A DNA stretch of 15,671 bases, from the NCBI GenBank assembly GCA_014904985.1, contig MU128910.1, positions 271,424 to 287,094 of the forward strand, written 5' to 3'. Origin of the DNA: Hydnum rufescens UP504. Its lineage: Eukaryota; Basidiomycota; Agaricomycetes; Cantharellales; Hydnaceae. Position 1 is the stretch's first letter, and each line of letters begins with the position of its first letter. Below the pieces are notes generated by a model. The model was not told the DNA's origin. It made no database searches and was given only the letters and a program-made list of their open reading frames with translations. The translations under genes were made by a program, and so were the position numbers. This document shows positions 9,130 through 15,671 of this stretch, piece after piece.

Positions 9130-9496
9130 AGTACACTTCCTCTACTTCAGGGGGCCGGTGTCTGGGGCCCTCATGTGTAGTATTTTGAAGGATTCACCTG
9201 TGATACTAGAACAGGGAATACTGTCTTTATGAAAAGAACCAAACATTTGCAGGTGGTACCTAGAACAGGGAATACTATCCAAGCTCCGTGTCAGTTATAC
9301 TATAGAACTCAGAAGGACAAAAAGGGAGCTAACCTCAGCTGAGAGTGGTTAACGCGAGAGGATCAATATGTACAACCCGGTAAGGTTGATAGGCAGGCAA
9401 AGGAAATAATAAAAGTGTGTGATAAATCCACGTCCGGATCTGGCTGACTTCCAACATAGGTATGCTTGGTGGAATGTCATCGGTCATATAGGGTGG
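9130..9496. repeat. 3' flank of copy 4
   Basis: Diverged version of 2389-2789 and 5719-6117, with AGGGAATAC present twice and only one of the GAAAAGAAC blocks retained. No gene is seen. Confidence 0.65.
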
Positions 9497-10110
9497 CTAC
9501 GAGACATCTGCATTGTGATCGCCACCCCCGCTCGCGTCCCCTCCATCCAAATCTACCACTACCCTCCAAAACCCGATCCATTGCCTCTCGCATATCATTC
9601 TCTACTTGGGCTGGTGAACCGAGACGATAGCGGCCTACGACACGACCGTGTTCTCGGATAAGTTTTAACATGTATGGCTGCAGTTCGGACTGCGTGGTAT
9701 CGGCCAAATCCAGCCATGAATTTGGAGCACGGACACACGTGACGGAGACGACAAGGGAGCTGGGCAGGTTTTATAAAAATGATCGTGGTTCACCCTAGGT
9801 TTGGAAAACTTACCATATCTCTCACATCGATGTGAAGGTGACTGTCCGGGAGAGTCTTGACCACGGAATAGGCCAGGGCATCGTTCGCTAAATCCGTCAA
9901 TTCCATTACAGTGTTCCGTCCAGTGTCCCGGATTTTAGGGCGGAGGATTTCCCATGCTGCAGCCCACTCTTCCATCAAGGCATCCCAAAGCTCCATCCAT
10001 CTTCCGCCCTCGACGCCTTTCATTGCCTCTTTAGATGCGTCTCGGACGGTATCCCGAATCGAGTTCCATGCCTCATCCCACTTCGCGTCATCTGTTACGA
10101 AACCATCCGC
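9497..10110 (-). pseudogene. Copy 4: 3' fragment of the array gene
   Basis: Only the last part of exon 1 remains, from VTDDAKWDE to HIDVRDM, followed by the 54-bp intron (9760-9813) and exon 2 ending at a TAG (9497-9499). Homology to copy 3 fades between 10,098 and 10,110 and unrelated sequence follows, so about 410 codons of the 5' end are missing. Exon 2 has an extra T (GGATTTGGCC where copy 3 has GGATTGGCC) and other indels that shift its frame. It is the most diverged of the minus-strand copies at protein level, yet exon 2 still shows LKLIRE, VENDMREAMDR. No flank with a TATA box precedes it. Confidence 0.75.
9760..9813 (-). other. 54-bp intron of copy 4
   Basis: Begins GTAAGTTTTCC, ends TGCCCAG; same length and position as in copies 2 and 3 despite loss of the rest of the gene. 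Confidence 0.65.
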
Positions 10111-11034
10111 GACTTTTAATTGAATATTCTCCTTCAGGTTTCGAAGGCTTTTGACTTGATATCTTTTTTCATCATTTTTGCCTTAATCCCACCTTTCCGC
10201 CAGTTACCATAGCATTTTTCTGTGATGTATATTAAGTGCAGGAGATGCGAATTTCTATCATCTTTCCCCCCATCCCCCAGTGTGAATAAAGCTAGCTTGA
10301 ACTGCTGCTGGTGTAGGTAAGATTCCACATCTCAAACCAACTTATCCAACACTTTAGCATACGGCTCTCAAGACGAGAGACGCTAGGGTGTGATTCCCTG
10401 ATTTAACACCCCTTCATTTTTGTCCTGGATATGGCTGCCATCTATCACCTATGCAGCCCCCTCAAAAAGGTACGCTCTTAGGTGGGTCCAGTTGCATTGG
10501 CTTTGACCAAAGGTGGTTTTTTTATATAGGCATGTCTAGCAGTGTCTAAAGGTGTTCAAAAATGAAAAATTTTCTAAGTCCCTATAATCAGGCACGCCTA
10601 TTCTTGCCCTGCTGCCAGCGCGCACTCCAGGCTTTTTTAACTAATTTGATAGGCATTCTGGGTTGATTTTACGGCCATGGCCTAAATCGAGTTGCTGTCC
10701 TAATGACTGGTCTGAGGAGCTTAATTATTCGACGTTTGACACCTTTGAAGAGGCTTATCCAGGCGCTCTGATTTAGACATCCATACAATCAGTGATGGTC
10801 TAGGCTATGTGTCAGACGTCCGCGCTGCTGCTCAGGGGTCGCTTCGCATAGACAACTCGGCGACTCGGTGCTGGACGCCTGCAGTTGATTGAGGCATGCT
10901 AAATCAGCTGTGTCTAGTCATGTCTAGAGCTTGCTATACTCTCATTAGAGTCTTCCTGGTGTGTCCATGAGGCTTAGTATGCAGTGTGTCTACTAGTGGA
11001 TAAATTAGAACAGGTTGACCATCACCAGGAGGTG
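10111..11034. other. No gene seen; repeat-derived sequence
   Basis: Open frames are short and unsupported. At 10,354-10,400 a TAGCATACGG followed 33 bp later by GGGTGTGATTCCC resembles pol III A and B boxes, with a 5-bp hairpin CTCTC-AAGAC-GAGAG between, but no tRNA folds. Isolated copies of the 10-bp unit of the later minisatellite (CATGTCTAG) occur near 10,530 and 10,915. A short CpG-rich patch lies at about 10,815-10,880. Confidence 0.4.
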
Positions 11035-11135
11035 TCTAATTGTGTGCCTAAGCAAGTCTAAGCATGTCTAGGGGTGTCTAAGCTTGTCTGAGCATGTCTA
11101 GGTGTCTAGGCATGTCTAGGCAGGTCTAGGCAGGT
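11035..11135 (+). repeat. 10-bp minisatellite, consensus RGCATGTCTA
   Basis: About ten head-to-tail units, mostly exactly 10 bp, with one 8-bp unit at 11,101-11,108. Successive units read AGCAAGTCTA, AGCATGTCTA, GGGGTGTCTA, AGCTTGTCTG, AGCATGTCTA, then GGCATGTCTA and GGCAGGTCTA. Related single units occur up to 500 bp upstream, suggesting spread or decay of a larger array. Confidence 0.85.
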
Positions 11136-11412
11136 AACTTGGGACTGAGTTTTAGTACAAATATTATGTAATTATTCCTAAATGGTATCCAGTTACATAA
11201 TACATGTATCCTATCTTAAAAAAATGCCAAAATGCGGAAATTAAATGAAGTACATCCAAAGAATATTTAGGCATCCAGCCCAATGGGGGCCCAGGACCAG
11301 GGGGAGGTGCCTGGGATGGATGGATGGACCCCTGGGACCCTGATAAAGTGAAAAAATTAGGCCCAGGGCCAATGGTTTAATCCCTGAAACAATGAGGGCA
11401 GGAAGAACAGCT
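11136..11412. other. No gene; AT-rich then GGAT/CCTGGG-rich spacer
   Basis: AT-rich to 11,270, then a G-rich stretch with GGATGGATGGATGG and partly self-complementary CCCAGG / CCTGGG blocks (11,287-11,340). Nothing coding is visible. Confidence 0.5.
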
Positions 11413-11950
11413 CCAGAACCACTGGAAGTTGCCGGAATCTAAGCGCTGAGCAGATCGGTCTGAAATTTGGCACATGACTAGAGACTATCTGGCCACAAAC
11501 CATATTAAAATTTCAGCCAAATCCATGCATTAGTTATTGAGATATGAGGCAAACAAGTTTTGATATTGAAAATTGATTTTCTCCTCCCATAGAACAGCTG
11601 GAGACTTGAAAATTTACAGGGAGCATAAACATATAGGTACTAATTATGTGCCAAAAATTATCCCAATCCATCCAGGTTAAGGCAGTGAACTGGACAGGGT
11701 ACCAGAACCACCAGAAATTTCCGAAAAAGAACCACTGTGCAGATCACTCTGAAAATTGGCACGTGATTAAAGGCTCCTTAGGGAAAATCATATCAAAATT
11801 TCAGCCATATCCATCCACTAGTTATGGAGTTATGGGCTAAACAAGTTTGAACATTGAAAATTAATTTACTCCCCCTACAGACAGGATATGAACTTGAAAT
11901 TTTACATGGGTATGGCCATATGATGAACTACATATGTGCCAAAAATCAGC
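11413..11950 (+). repeat. Two diverged ~285-bp tandem repeats
   Basis: Unit A (11,413-11,661) and unit B (11,702-11,950) align along their full length at an offset of about 286-289 bp. Shared blocks, in order, are CCAGAACCAC, GCAGATC, TCTGAAA, TTGGCAC, AAAATTTCAGCCA, AGTTAT, AAACAAGTTT, ATTGAAAATT, AACTTGAAA (unit A GACTTGAAA), TTTACA and TATGTGCCAAAAAT. Each unit holds an inverted pair, TCTGAAAWTT and AAAATTTCAG, about 45 nt apart; it is exact for 9 bp in unit A. Similar blocks recur near 12,240 and 12,610-12,720. No reading frame is conserved, so they are non-coding. Confidence 0.8.
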
Positions 11951-12734
11951 TTTTTTGGTTTACTTTTAGGCATGCCACTTCCTTGGCAGGAAAAATGGGA
12001 ACAAAACCCTACCATGAATGTGAGCCACTCCACCTCAGGCCTAAAATGGGTGGAATAGGCTTTGATTAGTATGACCCTGACTATATCCAAAAATAGAATG
12101 AATTGGATGTGTGGAAGTGCCTGAAATTGAGGGGGAGGGGGAGGAAGGTCAAAAGGGAATTACATCAAATGTAGAGCTGGGGTGGCTCTGATATTATACC
12201 ACTAGTCTAGCACATATATAGGGAGTACACATACCAAATATCAGCCTAACTGGACTCCATTTAGGCCCTGCTCCACAGCCCTCCCCCCAAAACAACAATT
12301 TCCCCCCAGAGTCTTCCATCCATGCAATGGCCCTAAAAATTCACCCTTTGGTCATCAAAATACATTTATAACATCCCCCAAAATTTCAGATTCATCACTC
12401 CAGTGTGAGAGTTTCCATAATATTTTCAAGTTTCACTGACATACCCCCTCCAATTGGGGCACTTCCAGAGCTCCAATCACTCCCATTTTTTGTAGGCCAC
12501 ACCCAGCCACCATTTGAGGCTCAGGCCCAAAATTTCAGCCCATTCTAAGCACTTTTGACATTGGTCACATGACCAAGATCCTCCCCTCCCCCTGCTTCAC
12601 TCAGTGATCCAATCTGTATGAAAGTTGTTGCTATCTGTAGTAGTAGTATGTAACAGTGTATGATTCAAATTTCAGAACATCCCATGCAATATTGATTGAG
12701 TTATTCAAGAAATATTCTAGATCTATTCAATTTG
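11951..12734. other. No gene; CpG-free degenerate repeat block
   Basis: No CpG occurs anywhere here. Fragments of the 285-bp repeat can be recognised: ACCAAATATCAGCC near 12,233 and ATTTCAG followed by TTGAGTTAT near 12,668-12,703. AAAATTTCAG also occurs at 12,380 and 12,529. Homopolymer C and G runs are common. No conserved coding frame is seen. Confidence 0.5.
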
Positions 12735-12790
12735 GGGGTTAGAGGTACAGTATATAGTGAAATTTCACTATACACCGTACCTCTAACCCC
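12735..12790. repeat. 56-bp near-perfect hairpin
   Basis: The left arm (12,735-12,762, GGGGTTAGAGGTAC...) and right arm (12,763-12,790, ...GTACCTCTAACCCC) are reverse complements at 26 of 28 positions with no loop. It directly abuts the large palindrome. Two terminal inverted repeats meeting head to head, from a collapsed MITE, would look like this. Confidence 0.9.
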
Positions 12791-13474
12791 AGACTCCTAC
12801 CCATTCATTCAGCAGATACCTCATTTCTCCGAGAAATAACCGAAAAAGAGAACTGAGTTATCTTGCTGAACGACTGGCACAACTTGTGTTGTGCCTTGTT
12901 GTTTCCGAGAATTTATCGACTCTCACCTCAAGGAAAGGGTTGTTTGTGAAGTACTCCAGAGGCACCAATCCTTAGGTATAAACATGCAAATATAATGTAA
13001 TACATGGAATTGAGGAACAAATGATAAAATTGGAAGGGACTACAAACTGAACCAAGCCTACACTGCAGCAAGTTTTGGTTTGACCTGCTCAGTACACCCA
13101 TGTTCTCTTTGTTGACATCAGTATTCACATGCCATTTGAATACTGATGTCAACAAAAAGAATGCAGGTGTACCAAGCAGGTCAAACTAAAACTTGCTGTA
13201 GTGTAGGCTTGGTTCAGTTTGTAGTCCCTTCCAATTTTATCATTTGTTCCTCAATTCCATGTATTACATTATATTTGCATGTTTATACCTAAGGATTGGT
13301 GCCTCTGGAGTACTTCACAAACAACCCTTTCCTTGAGGCAAGAGTCGATAAATTCTCAGAAACAACAAGGCACAACACAAGTTGTGCCAGTCGTTCGGCA
13401 AGATAACTCATTTCTCTTTTTCGGTTATTTCTTGGAGAAATGAGGTATCTGCCAAATGAATGGGTAGGAGTCTG
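12790..13474. mobile_element. 685-bp palindromic (fold-back/MITE-like) element
   Basis: Two 338-bp arms (12,790-13,127 and 13,137-13,474) are near-identical reverse complements around a 9-bp centre. The ends read CAGACTCCTACCC and GGGTAGGAGTCTG. I found no length difference between the arms. Each arm holds a nested hairpin (GGCACAAC-TTGT-GTTGTGCC at 12,876-12,895, and its partner in the right arm). There is no transposase frame and no convincing target-site duplication at the ends. A non-autonomous fold-back transposon is the simplest reading. A transcribed inverted repeat feeding small RNAs is an alternative. Confidence 0.75.
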
Positions 13475-13875
13475 CCTCAGACCCACCATTGTTACATTAA
13501 CTCACATTGCTGTCATGTCACAAAAAATTTTTGTTGTTAGACTTCACATGCATACAGTATATCCTTCCTGCTATTTCACCCAAGCAACTAGGGCTCTCCA
13601 GTCTATTGAATATGCTCACATCTGCTTAGTCATCAGGGGAATACCATTTACATCTGTAGCCTTTCACACTACTGGACCAAGAGTGTGCAGAGTTTAGGGA
13701 AGTGATGGCAGATGAAGGACCAAGAGCAGGAAAAGATGCAGCAACATCCATGATGTGACTCATTTGTGGCTCTGCCAGAATGACTGAAGAGGGGCAAGAG
13801 ATGGGGAGGAAGACCAGAAACTGATGGGAGAAGGTGCACTGGTGCCATGGACAAACTCTCAAAGTTCAATTGAAT
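13475..13875. other. No gene; CpG-free right edge of the repeat block
   Basis: Open frames here are short and have no recognisable protein features. No CpG lies between 13,424 and 13,875; they return abruptly at 13,876. This probably belongs to the same methylated or decayed repeat block. Confidence 0.5.
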
Positions 13876-13957
13876 CGAGGACACCGGGTGGGCACGTGAT
13901 GAGGTACCAAATTGGGTAGCACAGCCGTGGACACAACAATCCCGTGATGTAAAAATG

Positions 13958-13977
13958 CTCTCTTACTTACGTAAGAG
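13958..13977. repeat. Short hairpin, first of a pair
   Basis: CTCTTAC-TTAC-GTAAGAG (13,960-13,977), 7-bp stem, preceded by CT and followed by TCGGGG. A near copy lies at 14,198-14,217 in the same orientation. The 3' half also contains the palindrome CTTACGTAAG. Confidence 0.6.
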
Positions 13978-14197
13978 TCGGGGCCGCACACTTCCAGTAC
14001 TTACATAATCGGTAACGAACCCGAAGGCTCCCTCACCAGGTACTGTGCCCCACACCACAATCTTGATCAAGTCGGCTCCGTCTGAAGAGTTCCGAAACCA
14101 GTTGCCCGAAGTCGGGCCCGAGCCAAGCCAAGTTGAACCCCAGCAACTGATAGATATCGGAAATGATATTGCGGATCTCGTAAACATCCCAGTCCCT

Positions 14198-14217
14198 CTC
14201 TTATGTAAACATAAGAG
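14198..14217. repeat. Short hairpin, second of a pair
   Basis: CTCTTATGT-AA-ACATAAGAG, 9-bp perfect stem, followed by TCCGGG. With 13,958-13,977 it brackets about 220 bp of CpG-containing sequence in which several frames are open, none recognised. Confidence 0.6.
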
Positions 14218-14797
14218 TCCGGGATGAGACATTAGCACTCAGCTGTGTGTAAGGTGTGTCAAGATTGGTTCAATTGCCACGACCTGGCAACTGACCACAG
14301 ACACCTTGGGGCTGAAACAATGAAAGTACTTCTTATGTTAACGTTCCATTGGGGTTGTGTTTTTCGGCTGCTTCATCACTTGACGTTCCAGGGAAATATT
14401 GAACTCTAATTCGGAACCTCTCAACCCGAGAGAGTTTGGCTAGCTAGCCATTGTTACTGTAGGCCTAACACGACTCTATTCACACATAACTCGGCGGGGC
14501 ACCTCTACCACCGAATCTTTGAGAATTTCCGCGAAATTCCAACCAGGGACTGGTTTGGTTCCACAATGGTCTTGGCACTGGATCCAATTTCCTCCAGGAT
14601 TCGGTGCTCCTCCCACCAAGGCCCAAGGGGCCACTTATGCCTAAATCCAATAGATGGGCGGCTGATAGCCGTTATGAGATGTATTTGAAGAATGCTACAT
14701 TGCGCACTAGTGAGATCTCGGATATATCCGTAAACAAAGGAAATTCAAAAGCGGGAAAAACGAGGTCATTCGAATATCCGCTCCCTCTCACTCATCA
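14218..14797. other. No gene seen; intergenic upstream of the membrane-protein remnant
   Basis: Holds a perfect 14-bp palindrome TGGCTAGCTAGCCA (14,437-14,450) and a smaller one, GAATTTCCGCGAAATTC (14,523-14,539). Just before 14,798 there is a pyrimidine-rich run (TCCGCTCCCTCTCACTC), often seen ahead of fungal start codons. An open plus-strand frame begins at 14,604, but its N-terminal part has no recognisable features. Confidence 0.4.
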
Positions 14798-15610
14798 ATG
14801 TTGGTCGACAGCGTCCGAGATGAAGTGCGACGGGCTGCAGAGCTCGTGGGACGACAAGCCTCAGGTTAGTTCACTTCCCTTATCTTGTCTGCAGCTCTGC
14901 CCAATTGGCTTGAGGCACTGGACTGCTCGAGCGTGCGGGATCTCAATTTCAGCCTTGCCTGTTGCCTGTGTCCGTCTGGTGCAGGGAGCGGACCTTCGGA
15001 CACTTTCGCTAACGACCCCTTCTGTGACTGGACCGTCACCACGGACAACATCTTTACCGATAGGAAACACTTCCACTGCTCCTGAATCTGCGACACCTAC
15101 TTCCACATCGATACCTTTGATCCCTACGTCGTCATCTACTTCAACCGGATAGAGTAACATCGGTATCCACGACCCCCGCCCACTTCTGTTACCTCTCCTT
15201 CAGTGTCCTCGCCCGCCTCGAGTGCGGCTGGCTCGCCCCCTTCGTCCAGCACCCCCGGTGTGACTCTGACTCAATCCACTAGTCCTGGAGCGAGTCTCTC
15301 CAGTGTTGCAAGTGTATCAAGCGTATCAAGCGTATCAAGCGTATCGACCGCATCAGCTTCGAGCTTGGCGGCCAGTAAGCAGCAATGTTGTGGTATCGAC
15401 TGTGTTTGTGAGCCAACGACCAGACATTGACTTTTCAAGTGTGACTGTCGCCACGACGGAATCTCCCAAAACTCGCTCCTTCCAGTAGCAATACTGGTGC
15501 ATCGTTGGTGGTGCCGTCGGTGGAGTGGTAGGTCGCCAGACCCGTTTTTTTATTGCTGTTCTGGCTGTATCGTCGCAAAGTGGTGCTCTTCCGTTTTTGG
15601 TTCACGTCTG
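14798..15610 (+). pseudogene. Decayed Ser/Thr-rich single-pass membrane protein gene
   Basis: The features expected of a fungal mucin-like membrane protein are all present but spread over different frames. A Cys-bearing segment (14,895-15,085) includes LACCLCPSG and DPFCDW. Then come Ser/Thr-rich stretches (about 14,985-15,152 and 15,190-15,430), the second with VSSVSSVSS from a 9-bp repeat. Next is SNVVVSTVFVSQ (from 15,381), then SSNTGA (15,484), then IVGGAVGGVVG (15,501) and FLLLFWLYRRK (15,547-15,579). The last two form the glycine-rich transmembrane helix plus basic stop-transfer of SKG6/AXL2-like fungal proteins. At least four one-base frame changes separate these pieces between 15,203 and 15,590. 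The start at 14,798 (MLVDSVRDEV) with a 30-nt GTTAGT...GCAG intron (14,865-14,894) keeps frame but is doubtful. Long-read indel errors would mimic this decay. Confidence 0.45.
15314..15349 (+). repeat. 9-bp tandem repeat encoding VSS
   Basis: Four units: GTATCAAGC three times, then GTATCGACC. In the Ser/Thr-rich frame they read VSS-VSS-VSS-VST, an expandable linker typical of wall-anchored or mucin-like fungal proteins. Confidence 0.85.
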
Positions 15611-15671
15611 TAAATGGTGGCGATTCGCGATGATGAATTGCGCTGTGGTTGCTCCTGTCAGTAGAAAAGAG

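Noticed and set aside
10134..10328. 64-codon minus-strand frame just upstream of copy 4, with YGNWRKGGIKA resembling the family's FGxDWRKNGVM
   Set aside because: About 18 of 24 bases match over one short stretch, but the match does not extend, the frame ends in TGA before copy 4 and is out of phase with it. Too weak to call a displaced N-terminus.
10354..10410. Possible tRNA gene (A-box-like TAGCATACGG, B-box-like GGTGTGATTCC)
   Set aside because: No acceptor stem pairs and the D-arm is not recognisable; at most a tRNA-derived repeat remnant.
11035..11135. CRISPR-like array
   Set aside because: The repeats are 10 bp with no unique spacers, and the context is eukaryotic; it is a minisatellite.
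12928..13489. Similar open frames in the two arms of the palindrome
   Set aside because: They follow from the arms being copies of one sequence; the peptides differ through CpG decay and show no conserved protein features.
13963..14238. 91-codon minus-strand frame with a GTAAGT donor inside
   Set aside because: Another frame on the same strand and one on the plus strand are also open here, no acceptor or second exon could be placed, and the product is not recognised.
1..15671. A retrotransposon or DNA transposon coding region
   Set aside because: I looked for reverse transcriptase, integrase, Rep/helicase and DDE-type motifs in the open frames on both strands and saw none.

Overview
The window looks like nuclear DNA from a filamentous fungus, most likely a basidiomycete. 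The support is a 54-bp GTAAGT...CAG intron found at the same place in three gene copies, a decayed Ser/Thr-rich wall/membrane-type gene with the glycine-rich transmembrane segment typical of fungi, and repeat-rich DNA stripped of CpG. I see no bacterial-type operon, rRNA or intact tRNA. Gene identities rest on reading the sequence only, and no database was searched.

Positions 1 to about 10,110 hold a degenerate tandem array of one gene family on the minus strand. Each unit has (right to left) a long 5' flank with a TATA-like box about 320-330 bp before the ATG, a long first exon, a 54-bp intron, a short second exon and a 3' flank. Copy 1 (273-870) keeps only its N-terminal 199 codons. It is joined to an inverted, more diverged fragment of the same family on the plus strand (1-272). 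Copy 2 (2790-4617) is full length but carries several frameshifts. Copy 3 (6118-7854) is the only intact copy and predicts a 560-residue protein. Copy 4 (9497-10,110) keeps only the 3' part. The protein has no name I recognise. An Asn-His...Tyr-x-Leu...Asn-Cys arrangement (His66, Cys159) suggests a circularly permuted papain-like (LRAT/PPPDE-like) fold; this is inference.

Positions 10,111 to 13,875 contain no convincing gene. They hold a 10-bp minisatellite (11,035-11,135), two diverged ~285-bp tandem repeats with further faint copies (11,413-12,720), a 56-bp hairpin (12,735-12,790) and a 685-bp palindrome with 338-bp arms (12,790-13,474). Much of this block is almost free of CpG, including 1,012 bp (11,764-12,775) with none. 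Mismatches between the palindrome arms are mostly CA against TG or CG against TG/CA, the pattern left by decay of methylated CpG.

Positions 13,876 to the end return to CpG-rich sequence. Two similar short hairpins sit 240 bp apart. A Ser/Thr-rich, single-pass membrane protein gene on the plus strand (about 14,798-15,610) is broken by at least four frame changes, unless the indels are assembly errors.
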